64,000 nt of DNA, from NCBI GenBank assembly GCA_014804795.1, contig JAAUZC010000036.1:1-64000 (forward strand), written 5' to 3'. This DNA is from Lachnospiraceae bacterium (GTDB lineage Bacteria > Bacillota > Clostridia > Lachnospirales > Lachnospiraceae). A program made the translations under genes and the position numbers. Shown here one piece after another: positions 25,736-34,087 of the stretch (positions within the stretch are counted from its first letter, which is position 1; each line of letters opens with the position of its first letter). The notes below the pieces were generated by a model. That model was not told the DNA's origin. It saw only the letters and a list, made by a program, of their open reading frames with translations, and did no database searches.

Positions 25736-26079
25736 CGGAATTAATCTGTATTGTTTGTCCAAAGGGTTGTCATTTATGTGTAGACGAGGAAAACGGATAT
25801 GCGGTGAAAGGTAATTCCTGCGACCGCGGCGAAGAATATGGGAAGCGGGAGGTACAAAATCCCGTGCGTGTGCTCACAAGTACCGTGTATGTTGAGGGAG
25901 CAGGAGGGCGGTGCTGCCCGGTAAAGACAAGCGAAGCGATACCGAAGAAAGATATCTTTCGGGCGATGGCGGAATTAAAGGGGTTGACGGTGCAGGCACC
26001 GGTAAAAACCGGTGATGTGATAGTGAAAAATGTCTGTGGCAGCGGTGCGGACTGGATTGCTACGAAGGATATGAAGTAG
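25732..26079 (+). CDS. DUF1667 protein, third component of the GlpA-like system
   Basis: 115 residues whose ATG overlaps the stop of the upstream gene (ATGA). Four Cys near the start (C6, C9, C13, C16 in CIVCPKGCHLC) look like an iron-sulfur or zinc site. GNSCDRGEEYGKREVQNP, then TSTVYVEGAG and PVKTSEAIPK are the conserved DUF1667 blocks. The family occurs beside GlpA-like dehydrogenases in anaerobes; a role as electron carrier is inferred from the Cys pattern and from this gene order. No experimental function is known to me. Confidence 0.85.
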   Translation: MTELICIVCPKGCHLCVDEENGYAVKGNSCDRGEEYGKREVQNPVRVLTSTVYVEGAGGRCCPVKTSEAIPKKDIFRAMAELKGLTVQAPVKTGDVIVKNVCGSGADWIATKDMK

Positions 26080-26098
26080 AAGACAGAGGGAATATATT

Positions 26099-26509
26099 AT
26101 GAATGTACTTGTCATTGATGCGCAGGGCGGAGGGATTGGAAAGCAGCTTGTTTCTTCGATCAGATCAAATTATCCGGAAATTCATATTACTGCTGTAGGA
26201 ACGAATACGACCGCAACGTCTGCCATGCTGAAAGCCGGTGCAGATGAAGCGGCGACCGGGGAAAATGCGGTTGTCGTAAACAGCAGACGAGCGGATGTCA
26301 TTGTCGGACCAATCGGTATTGTCATTGCGGATGCGCTGCTTGGCGAGATAACGCCTCTGATGGCAAAAGCCGTTGCACAAAGTGACGCCAGACGGATTTT
26401 GATACCGGTCAATCACTGCAATAATATTGTGGCAGGCGTGGAAGATTTGAATATGAACCGGTTAATCCGGAGCGCGGTTGAGGAGATTAGCAGGATATGT
26501 GGCGGTTGA
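26099..26509 (+). CDS. DUF3842 protein
   Basis: 136 residues with a Rossmann-like opening, MNVLVIDAQGGGIGKQLV, and the conserved blocks TAVGTNTTATSAMLKAGAD, VGPIGIVIADALLGEITP and LIPVNHCNNIVAGV. The glycine-rich loop suggests a nucleotide or phosphate ligand. DUF3842 has no established function; it is found in Clostridia. It lies 19 bases after DUF1667, apparently as the last gene of that unit, and just before the structured leader of the ABC importer. It may therefore belong with either system. Confidence 0.82.
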   Translation: MNVLVIDAQGGGIGKQLVSSIRSNYPEIHITAVGTNTTATSAMLKAGADEAATGENAVVVNSRRADVIVGPIGIVIADALLGEITPLMAKAVAQSDARRILIPVNHCNNIVAGVEDLNMNRLIRSAVEEISRICGG

Positions 26510-26540
26510 CTTTTTATAGAATATAAGATAGAATAAATCA

Positions 26541-26659
26541 GGTCGCATGAAGCGGCCGTGATTAACGCAGAAGTGTTAAGGTTTGCAGGCAAAAATATGG
26601 ATGGAATCGTATGCCATGAAGGCTCACAAATTCTCTGAAGGGAATCTGTGCGCTTTTTT
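26541..26659 (+). promoter_or_regulatory. Structured leader ending in a terminator (candidate riboswitch)
   Basis: Three stem-loops in a row: GGTCGC/GCGGCC (26541-26557), TTAACGC-AGAA-GTGTTAA (26562-26579), and GGC..ATATG/CGTAT..GCC (26588-26615, with an A-rich bulge). Then a 14-position hairpin with loop TGAA, arms 26622-26635 and 26640-26653, two mismatches, is followed by six T (26654-26659). The GCC at 26613-26615 can pair either with GGC 26588-26590 or with GGC 26621-26623, which would link the third stem to the terminator. The importer ATG is 48 bases downstream. I could not match it to a known riboswitch class. Confidence 0.6.
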
Positions 26660-26707
26660 AATGCTTATTGGAAAATTTTTGGAAATAAGATGGAAAGGAA
26701 AAGCAAA

Positions 26708-28297
26708 ATGAAAAAAATCTTCGCACTTCTTATAACAGTGATAATGTTATTTGCAGCTACCGCCTGTGGAAGGGCAGAGTCCGGCAGCGATACCGCGTCC
26801 AAAGACAGTGTTGTGATCGCCATTGGTTCCGAGCCCGAAACACTCGACCCGACAAAAGGCTGGGGGCACGGAAATTCTCCGATCGTGCAGAGCACACTTG
26901 TGAAATATACCGCCGATCTGGCTTTTGAAAACGATCTTGCAACAGACTATAAACTCTCTGAGGACGGCCTGACATGGACATTCACGATCCGTGACGATGT
27001 ATTTTTTACGGACGGGGAAAAGCTGACTGCTTCTGATGTCGCTTTCACGTTGGAAACGGCAAAGGCGGCACAGGGATCTGTCGATCTGACCTATATGGAG
27101 AGCGCCGCAGCACAGGATGATACGACAGTTGTTGTTACGCTGTCCAGACCTACTTCTATTTTTCTTAATACCGTTGCCTCCGTCGGTATTGTTCCGGAGC
27201 ATGCTTACAGCAAAGACTATGGCAGAAATCCTATCGGCTCAGGTCCTTATCAATTGGTGGAATGGAAACCGCAGGAGCAGCTCATGTTCACAGCGAACGA
27301 GAATTATTATGGCGGTGCGCCGGGCATTAAAAATGTAACCGTTGTATTCATGTCGGAGGATGCGGCGTTGGCTGCGGTTCAGGCGGGGGAAGTTGATGTT
27401 GCTTATTCCAGTGCAACACTTGGCACAACAGTAATTGACGGTTATCATATAGAAGCGATCACTTCTGCAGACAATCGTGGCTTTACGCTTCCTGTTTGGC
27501 CGGATGAGGGAAAAACTACGGAGAGCGGTGCGCCAATCGGGAATGATGTGACTTGCAATATCGAAATCCGTCAGGCGATGGCCTATGCTATTGATCGTCA
27601 GTCGGTTGTGGACGTTTCGCTGAACGGCTTTGGCAGGCCCGCATACTCGGAAAATGACGGTATGCCGTGGAACAATCCTGAAGTAGTTATCGAAACGGAT
27701 GTGGAGTATGCGAAGAAGCTGCTTGCGGATGCCGGCTGGGCAGATATGGATGGCGACGGTATTGTGGAAAAGAATGGTTTAAGGGCGGAGTTCAATTGTA
27801 TTTATCCGTCCGGGGACTCGGTTCGTCAGGCTGTAGCGATGGCCGCCGCCGAACAGGTGAAAGAAATCGGCATCCAGATTCATGTGGAAGGTGTAAGCTG
27901 GGATGAAATTATGCAGAGAATGTTCTCGGAAGCGGTTATGATGGGTTGGGGTTCTGCAATCCCTAACGAGACATATTATCTATATCGTTCGGAAGGTGCC
28001 CTGTTGGATGATTTTTATAATCCTGAGGGATATAAGAGCGGTGTGACCGACGAATATCTGAATGCGGCGATGGAAGCACTGACAGTGGAAGATGCCAACG
28101 AAAACTGGAAAAACGTGCAGTGGGACGGCACTACCGGTACGGCAATGCGGGGGGAATGTCCCTGGGTATGGATCGTTAATCTGGATCATGTGACGTATGT
28201 GCGCGACGGCCTTTCTATCGGGGAACAGCCGATTCACGGTCATGGACACGGTCTGCCGTTAATTCAGAATCTGCAGGAATGGGCGTGGGCCGAATAA
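26708..28297 (+). CDS. Nickel/peptide-type ABC transporter substrate-binding lipoprotein
   Basis: 529 residues from ATG 26708, seven bases after AAGGAA; the frame extends upstream into the terminator, which cannot be coding. A signal sequence ends in the lipobox ATAC. The body is SBP family 5 (SEPETLDPTKG, YKLSEDGLTWTFTIRDDV, NPIGSGPYQLVEWKP, MAYAIDRQSVV). Near the end the stretch PIHGHGHGLPLIQNLQEW has alternating His-Gly. The family carries peptides, nickel-chelates and other cargo; the His-rich site hints at a metal, but this is inference. It heads an operon of five genes behind a structured leader. Confidence 0.85.
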   Translation: MKKIFALLITVIMLFAATACGRAESGSDTASKDSVVIAIGSEPETLDPTKGWGHGNSPIVQSTLVKYTADLAFENDLATDYKLSEDGLTWTFTIRDDVFFTDGEKLTASDVAFTLETAKAAQGSVDLTYMESAAAQDDTTVVVTLSRPTSIFLNTVASVGIVPEHAYSKDYGRNPIGSGPYQLVEWKPQEQLMFTANENYYGGAPGIKNVTVVFMSEDAALAAVQAGEVDVAYSSATLGTTVIDGYHIEAITSADNRGFTLPVWPDEGKTTESGAPIGNDVTCNIEIRQAMAYAIDRQSVVDVSLNGFGRPAYSENDGMPWNNPEVVIETDVEYAKKLLADAGWADMDGDGIVEKNGLRAEFNCIYPSGDSVRQAVAMAAAEQVKEIGIQIHVEGVSWDEIMQRMFSEAVMMGWGSAIPNETYYLYRSEGALLDDFYNPEGYKSGVTDEYLNAAMEALTVEDANENWKNVQWDGTTGTAMRGECPWVWIVNLDHVTYVRDGLSIGEQPIHGHGHGLPLIQNLQEWAWAE

Positions 28298-28325
28298 TTT
28301 GGATAGAAAGGGCATGGTTATTATT

Positions 28326-29321
28326 ATGAAAGGGACAGGCGGGCGGCTTGTATGTATTTTGGTAAAAAACAGTATAAAAATCATATCACTTCTGTTTGCC
28401 GTGAGTGCAGTATCGTTTGTGCTTGTGAGTGCGTCGCCTGTTGACCCCGTCGGGCAGTATATTCTGGGGCTGGGCACGGCAGTTTCGCCGCAGCAGCGTG
28501 TTGAAATAGAAAATTACTGGGGAGTGAACGAACCGCCCATGGAACGGTATTTGGGCTGGCTTTCGGAACTTTTGCGGGGCAATCTCGGGGAGTCGGCTCT
28601 CTACCGCAGACCCGTTGCGGATATCATCGGGGAGCGGTTTGTCAATTCTATTGCGTTGATGCTTTGTGCATGGCTGCTTTCCGGGGTGATCGGCTTTGGA
28701 CTGGGCTGCATTATGGGAATGTATCAGGGGAAACTGCCGGACAGAATGTTGAAAAAGGTTTGCTATATTCTTAGTTCAACGCCGACATTCTGGCTGGGAC
28801 TTGTCTTTCTGTTACTATTTTCCGTCCGGTTAAAATGGTTTCCGATCGGTTTCTCCGGACCCATCGGCGTGGCGGACAGTGATGTGACGATATGGCAGAA
28901 ACTTCATCACCTGATATTACCGGCATTTACATTGAGCCTTATGTCTTTTGCGGGAATTGCTCTGCACACCCGCGGGAAACTGATAGATGTGTTAAACAGT
29001 GAATACGTATTGTTTGCAAAAGCGCGGGGGGAGGGGAAATGGACGATCCTGCGCCGTCATGGGCTGCGGAATATTGTTCTTCCTGCGTTGACATTGCAGT
29101 TCGCGTCTTTTGCGGAATTATTCGGCGGTTCGGTCGTGGCGGAAAATGTATTCAGTTATCCGGGACTTGGCAGTGCGGTATCTGCGGCCGGGCTGAACTG
29201 CGATGTACCGCTGTTGCTTGGCATAACACTGTTTTCCGCTCTGTTTGTCTGTGTCGGCAATATGATCGCTGATCTGCTCTACGGGATTGTTGATCCGCAG
29301 ATCCGGGAGGTGAATCAATGA
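28326..29321 (+). CDS. ABC transporter permease (NikB/DppB type)
   Basis: 331 residues from ATG 28326; ATG 28314 is also possible, since the GAAAGGG site is one base from 28314 and thirteen from 28326. Six hydrophobic segments are typical of BPD_transp_1 permeases. The N-terminal segment, LVSASPVDPVG, the outer region EPPMERYLGWLSELLRGNLG, and the coupling loop EYVLFAKARGEGKWTILRRH (about residue 229) are standard for the DppB/NikB family. Its stop overlaps the next gene (ATGA). Confidence 0.85.
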   Translation: MKGTGGRLVCILVKNSIKIISLLFAVSAVSFVLVSASPVDPVGQYILGLGTAVSPQQRVEIENYWGVNEPPMERYLGWLSELLRGNLGESALYRRPVADIIGERFVNSIALMLCAWLLSGVIGFGLGCIMGMYQGKLPDRMLKKVCYILSSTPTFWLGLVFLLLFSVRLKWFPIGFSGPIGVADSDVTIWQKLHHLILPAFTLSLMSFAGIALHTRGKLIDVLNSEYVLFAKARGEGKWTILRRHGLRNIVLPALTLQFASFAELFGGSVVAENVFSYPGLGSAVSAAGLNCDVPLLLGITLFSALFVCVGNMIADLLYGIVDPQIREVNQ

Positions 29322-30142
29322 AGAAGATGAACCGCCGCACAAAAGTTGTGATCCTGACGGCTGTCATGGCAGTCGTGTTGATAACGATTTATATGATTGG
29401 CATTTTTATGCCGGAAGATGCCGTGACAGGCAGTTTTTTGAATGCAAAGAGACCGCCCTCATGGGCGCAGCCTTTTGGTACGGACGCTTTGGGGCGCGAT
29501 CTGTTTCTGCGTACGCTCAAAGGCCTGTCAGTCAGCATGACAGTGGGGATTGCGGCGTCTCTGATCAGCGCGGTGATTGCTGTGATCGTGGGTATTGCCG
29601 CGGCGACAGGCTCCAAATGGGTGGACGGTTTTATCAACTGGATCATCGATCTTGTGATGAGTGTTCCTCATACGATCCTCGTGATTTTGATCTCTTTTGT
29701 TATGGGACGGGGGATGAAAGGCCTTCTCATCGGTATTGCGGCAACGCACTGGTGCTCTCTGGCAAGACTGATCAGGGGAGAAGTTCTTAAACTCCGCGGT
29801 CAGCAGTATATAGCGGTATCCCGCAAGCTGGGAAAATCAAGCAAGTGGATTCTCGTGCACCATCTGCTGCCGCATTTGGCGCCGCAGTTTTTGGTAGGAT
29901 TGATTCTTCTGTTTCCGCATGCGATCCTCCATGAAGCATCCATATCTTTTCTCGGCTTCGGCCTGTCGCCGGAGCAGCCTGCAATCGGTATCATTCTGTC
30001 GGAAAGCATGCGGTATCTCTCAGCGGGAATGTGGTGGCCCGCGGTTTTGCCGGGATTGACACTTGTGTTGATCGTATTGATGATGGACAAGCTGGGGGAT
30101 AATCTGCGTATGATTTTGAATCCGCACAGCGCGCAGGAATAA
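29318..30142 (+). CDS. ABC transporter permease (NikC/DppC type)
   Basis: 274 residues, five or six membrane segments. PFGTDALGRDLFLRTLKG near residue 52 is the hallmark of DppC/NikC proteins, followed by the coupling loop QQYIAVSRKLGKSSKWILVH (about 155-174) and ASISFLGFGLSPEQPAIG. Together with the preceding permease it forms the channel. Start overlaps the previous stop by four bases. The next gene begins 11 bases after its stop. Confidence 0.9.
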   Translation: MKKMNRRTKVVILTAVMAVVLITIYMIGIFMPEDAVTGSFLNAKRPPSWAQPFGTDALGRDLFLRTLKGLSVSMTVGIAASLISAVIAVIVGIAAATGSKWVDGFINWIIDLVMSVPHTILVILISFVMGRGMKGLLIGIAATHWCSLARLIRGEVLKLRGQQYIAVSRKLGKSSKWILVHHLLPHLAPQFLVGLILLFPHAILHEASISFLGFGLSPEQPAIGIILSESMRYLSAGMWWPAVLPGLTLVLIVLMMDKLGDNLRMILNPHSAQE

Positions 30143-30153
30143 AGGGGGCTTCG

Positions 30154-31089
30154 ATGAAACAAAAAGAGGATTCTTTACTTGAAATACATGATCTGTCGGT
30201 TTCTTTTCGCATGTATGACCATGGACTGGAACAAACCGATCTACAGGTTATTTCCAATCTTTATCTGACAGTATACCCCGGTGAGATCGTGGCCGTCGCA
30301 GGTTCCTCCGGTTCCGGTAAAAGTCTGCTTGCTTCTGCGATCCTCGGCATTCTGCCCGGCAATGCTTCTTTGAGAGGGCATCTGCATTATAAGGGAGAGG
30401 AGCTGACACCCAGGCGGCAGAAATACCTTCGGGGGAGTGAGATCGCACTGGTTCCGCAGTCGGTTTCCTATCTTGATCCGTTGATGAAAATCGGCGTGCA
30501 GGCGGACGGACATAAAAAGCCGTATCCGACTGAAAAACGGAGAAGCGTTTTCAAACGGTTGGATTTGCCGGATAAAACAGAACAATTATTTCCGTTCCAG
30601 CTTTCCGGCGGGATGGCAAGGCGCGTATTGGTGGGAGCCGCATTGATCACCGATGCGCAGCTCGTCATTGCGGATGAACCTACCCCCGGGATGAGCCTGG
30701 AACAGGCGATGGAAGCGCTGCAGATGTTCCGCGAGATGGCGGATGAGGGGAAAGCGGTTATTCTGATCACCCATGATATTGATCTGGCGGTTGAGTTTGC
30801 AGACAGGGTTGCCGTATTTTATGCCGGCACTACGGTGGAAACAGCACCGGCGGCCGATTTTAAAAATGGTCCGGATTCGCTGCGCCATCCTTATTCCAAA
30901 GCTTTGTGGCGCGCTCTGCCGCAGAACGGGTTTTGGCCGATTCCCGGATTTCAGCCTTATGCCGGTAATCTTCCGAAAGGATGTCTGTTTGCCCCGCGCT
31001 GTCCATATAAGACCGCCGAGTGTGAGAGGGAACTTCCTTCCGTAAAAGAAGTGCGCGGCGGAGAAGTGAGGTGCTGCCATGCCACTTGA
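30154..31089 (+). CDS. ABC transporter ATPase (NikD/DppD type)
   Basis: 311 residues. Walker A is GSSGSGKSLLA (about 49-59), Walker B is LVIADEPTPGM, and the H-loop is LITHDID. The signature reads LSGGMARR, a slightly unusual form of LSGGQ. The C-terminal oligopeptide-transporter extension is present, with three Cys (CLFAPRCPYKTAEC) as in DppD/OppD proteins, where related motifs bind an iron-sulfur cluster. It hydrolyses ATP to drive the importer. Overlaps the next gene by 11 bases. Confidence 0.9.
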   Translation: MKQKEDSLLEIHDLSVSFRMYDHGLEQTDLQVISNLYLTVYPGEIVAVAGSSGSGKSLLASAILGILPGNASLRGHLHYKGEELTPRRQKYLRGSEIALVPQSVSYLDPLMKIGVQADGHKKPYPTEKRRSVFKRLDLPDKTEQLFPFQLSGGMARRVLVGAALITDAQLVIADEPTPGMSLEQAMEALQMFREMADEGKAVILITHDIDLAVEFADRVAVFYAGTTVETAPAADFKNGPDSLRHPYSKALWRALPQNGFWPIPGFQPYAGNLPKGCLFAPRCPYKTAECERELPSVKEVRGGEVRCCHAT

Positions 31090-31696
31090 AGCAAAAAATG
31101 TCTACTTTCGCTATGATAAAAAACAACCCTGGGTGCTGGAAGACAGAAGCCTGATATTGCATAGAGGAGAGAGGCTGGCGTTGTCCGCACCGAGCGGTTA
31201 CGGGAAAACAACGTTGGCGATGCTGCTTGCGGGATATCTGAAACCGACACAAGGCAGAATCCTGTTAGATGATAAACCGCTGCCGCAAAAAGGCGTCTGT
31301 CCGGTTCAACTGATTTATCAGCATCCGGAGAAGGCGATCAATCCGCGGTGGCGGCTGAGACGTGTGCTGGAAGAAAGCGGGGAGCTGCGGGAAGAGATGC
31401 TGGATGCTCTGGGGATCGAACGAGCCTGGCTGAATCGATTTCCGGGGGAATTGTCCGGCGGTGAACTGCAGAGATTTTGCGTGGCGAGAGCACTGTCCTG
31501 CGGTGCAGAGTATCTGATCTGCGATGAGATTAGCACCATGCTGGATGCGATCACGCAGGCACAGATCTGGAATGCGGTTTTAAAGGAAGCGGATAAACAT
31601 AATATGGGAATGATTGCGGTCACGCACAATAAGCATCTCGCCGGGAGAATCGCGACGAGGATTGTGGATTTGACAGACGGGAAACTCAGGTTATAA
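31079..31696 (+). CDS. ABC transporter ATPase (NikE type, short)
   Basis: 205 residues, shorter than the usual 260-330 because it has no C-terminal extension. Walker A is PSGYGKTTLA (about 39-48), the signature LSGGELQR, Walker B EYLICDEIS and the H-loop VTHNKH. It would pair with the ATPase just upstream, whose gene it overlaps. The last gene of the importer operon; recD2 starts 30 bases later. NikE-like proteins of nickel importers are similarly compact, in mild support of that reading. Confidence 0.87.
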   Translation: MPLEAKNVYFRYDKKQPWVLEDRSLILHRGERLALSAPSGYGKTTLAMLLAGYLKPTQGRILLDDKPLPQKGVCPVQLIYQHPEKAINPRWRLRRVLEESGELREEMLDALGIERAWLNRFPGELSGGELQRFCVARALSCGAEYLICDEISTMLDAITQAQIWNAVLKEADKHNMGMIAVTHNKHLAGRIATRIVDLTDGKLRL

Positions 31697-31726
31697 TTAA
31701 TGATGCAGAAAACAGGAGGCACTACC

Positions 31727-33979
31727 GTGGTTAAGATCCGTTGTGTTGTAGAGCGAATTACATATCAGAATCCGGAGAACGGATACTCTGTCTTAAAATG
31801 CAGGGTAAAAGGCTATAGTGAACTGGTGCCGGTGGTAGGTAATCTTCTTGACGCCAATGTGGGTTCCGTTCTTCTTGCGGAAGGAAACTGGAAAGTGGAC
31901 TCCAGGTATGGCAGGCAGTTTGTGGCAGAGAATTGGGAAGAGACGCTGCCGGCCACTGTTTACGGTATGGAAAAATATCTGGGTTCCGGTCTGATCAAAG
32001 GTGTCGGACCCAAGTTTGCAAAGCGTATCGTCCAGAAATACGGTATAGATACCTTTACCGTGATCGAGGATAATATAGAGCTTCTGATCGAAGTAGAGGG
32101 TATCGGAAGAAAGCGTGTGCAGATGATAGCACAGTCCTGGGAGAGACAGAAAGAAGTCAAGAATATCATGCTCTTTTTGCAGGAGCATCAGGTTAGTTCT
32201 TCCTTTGCGGCAAAAATATATAAACAGTACGGCAATGACAGCATTGCGGTGATGAAAGAGAATCCGTATCGGTTAGCGGATGATATCTGGGGAATCGGAT
32301 TCCGGACGGCCGATCAGATCGCGGAAAAACTTGGTTTTGAAAAGGAATCTTATGTGCGGCTTCGCAGCGGTCTTATGTATACGTTGTCGGAGCTTTCAAA
32401 CGATGGACATGTCTATGCAGAGAAGAAACAGCTGATTGACAAAGCATCGAAGCTTCTGGAAGCATCCCCGGAAACTGTCATCATGACAATGGATGATATG
32501 CTTTTCAGACAGGAGCTGATCCAGGAAAAAAATATCATAAAAAGCGATGAGGAAGGAAATCCCATTACACCGATATATCTGCCGCCGTTTTATTTTGCAG
32601 AGATCGGTGTGGCCGCAAAATTAAAGAAGCTTGCTGCATCACCTGCGGGCGACAGGCTCTATACAAAACTGATGGAAACAAGGGCAAAAACAGGGAATAA
32701 AAGCCTGTCTGTGGATGTGGAAGCTATTCAGAAAAAAGTAGGGATGACCTATGATGAAATTCAGGCGGATGCCATCAGGCAGGCGGCGACGGCGAAAGTC
32801 ATGGTGCTGACCGGGGGACCGGGTACAGGAAAGACAACAACGACCCACGGAATTATTTCTGCGTACAGGGCATACGGGCTTAAAATTCTGCTTGCAGCGC
32901 CGACAGGGCGTGCGGCCAAGAGAATGACGGAAGCAACGGGGCTGGAGGCCAAGACGATCCACAGACTGTTGGAGTGCAAGCCGCCGGAAGGATATCAGAG
33001 GAACGAGGAGAATCCTCTGGAGGGAGATGTATTGATCGTAGATGAGTGTTCTATGATCGATATCATTCTGATGAATTCACTGTTGAAAGCACTGCCGCCC
33101 ACGATGCGGCTTATTATGGTCGGAGATATAGACCAGCTTCCGTCGGTAGGGGCAGGAAATGTACTCCGTGATATGATAGATTCAGGGAGTTTCCCCGTCA
33201 TCAGGCTCACAAGGATTTTCCGTCAGGCGCAGACAAGCCGTATTATCATGAATGCCCATTGCATAAATGAGGGAAAGATGCCGGATATCTCCAATGGCAA
33301 AAATACGGACTTTTTCTTCATGGAAAACGAAGAGGCGGAAAGTGTTGTCCCTCAGATTGTAGAGTTAGTGAAGACAAAGCTGCCCGGGTATTATCATGCG
33401 GATCCGGCGCAGATACAGGTACTGACGCCGATGCAGCGCGGTGTGGTGGGGGCAACGAATCTGAATCTGGCATTGCAGGAAGCATTGAATCCGTCGGAGC
33501 ATGAGATTTTTATGCGGGGACGGGGGGCAGTTACGATGCCGAAAGACTGTTTAAGAAGAAGCGGTTTTGCGTTCCGGGCGGATGACAAGGTCATGCAGAT
33601 CAAGAATAATTATGACAAAGAAGTCTTTAACGGAGATATCGGAATAATAGAGTCTGTCAATGTGCAGGACAGAACATTACAGGTGAATTTTGATAATCGC
33701 AGTATTGCGTATGATGTTACAGAATTGGATGAGCTTGTGCACGCTTATGCGACAACGATCCATAAGGCGCAGGGATCGGAGTATCCGATCGTTGTCATGC
33801 CGGTGCTGATGAATCATTATGTGATGCTGCAGAGGAACCTGATCTACACGGGAATCACCAGAGCAAAGAAGATTCTGGTAATGGTAGGTACCAGAAAGGC
33901 TTTATCCTACGCGGTAAGAAATGTAACGGTTACAAAGCGGAATACCCTGCTGAAAGAAAGGCTGGAAAGAAGTGGATGA
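31727..33979 (+). CDS. recD2: RecD-like ATP-dependent DNA helicase RecD2
   Basis: 750 residues starting at GTG 31727, seven bases after GGAGG; an earlier ATG at 31700 precedes that site. The N-terminal domain (about 1-320) holds helix-hairpin-helix repeats (GVGPKFAKRIVQKYG, VEGIGRKRVQMIAQ, GIGFRTADQIAEKLG), which marks RecD2 rather than RecBCD RecD. The superfamily 1B motor has Walker A GGPGTGKTTTT with Lys369, motif II VDECSMID, and TTIHKAQGSEYP. RecD2 unwinds DNA 5' to 3' and acts in repair and fork restart without RecB or RecC. Position after the importer operon appears incidental. Confidence 0.93.
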   Translation: MVKIRCVVERITYQNPENGYSVLKCRVKGYSELVPVVGNLLDANVGSVLLAEGNWKVDSRYGRQFVAENWEETLPATVYGMEKYLGSGLIKGVGPKFAKRIVQKYGIDTFTVIEDNIELLIEVEGIGRKRVQMIAQSWERQKEVKNIMLFLQEHQVSSSFAAKIYKQYGNDSIAVMKENPYRLADDIWGIGFRTADQIAEKLGFEKESYVRLRSGLMYTLSELSNDGHVYAEKKQLIDKASKLLEASPETVIMTMDDMLFRQELIQEKNIIKSDEEGNPITPIYLPPFYFAEIGVAAKLKKLAASPAGDRLYTKLMETRAKTGNKSLSVDVEAIQKKVGMTYDEIQADAIRQAATAKVMVLTGGPGTGKTTTTHGIISAYRAYGLKILLAAPTGRAAKRMTEATGLEAKTIHRLLECKPPEGYQRNEENPLEGDVLIVDECSMIDIILMNSLLKALPPTMRLIMVGDIDQLPSVGAGNVLRDMIDSGSFPVIRLTRIFRQAQTSRIIMNAHCINEGKMPDISNGKNTDFFFMENEEAESVVPQIVELVKTKLPGYYHADPAQIQVLTPMQRGVVGATNLNLALQEALNPSEHEIFMRGRGAVTMPKDCLRRSGFAFRADDKVMQIKNNYDKEVFNGDIGIIESVNVQDRTLQVNFDNRSIAYDVTELDELVHAYATTIHKAQGSEYPIVVMPVLMNHYVMLQRNLIYTGITRAKKILVMVGTRKALSYAVRNVTVTKRNTLLKERLERSG

Positions 33980-34003
33980 AGGCAATTCTTGATTGTCTAC
34001 ACC

Positions 34004-34033
34004 TTTACACATCCGGTTTTACTGGTGTATAAT
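34004..34033 (+). promoter_or_regulatory. Promoter of proS
   Basis: TTTACA (34004-34009), 18 bases, perfect TATAAT (34028-34033). The ATG at 34088 is about 50 bases downstream. There is no room for a T-box leader in the 108-base gap. Confidence 0.6.
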
Positions 34034-34087
34034 CATCAATGAAGTATCTTTATGCAGTTGATAAACAGAAATGAAGAGGGAGAGGAA

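Noticed and set aside
26541-26659. Assigning the leader to the NiCo (nickel/cobalt) riboswitch
   Set aside because: A short GCAGGCAA resembles part of that riboswitch, but the remaining conserved segments I remember are not seen, and NiCo switches usually control exporters.
33980-34087. T-box leader for proS
   Set aside because: Only 108 bases are available and no specifier loop, T-box sequence or terminator is present.
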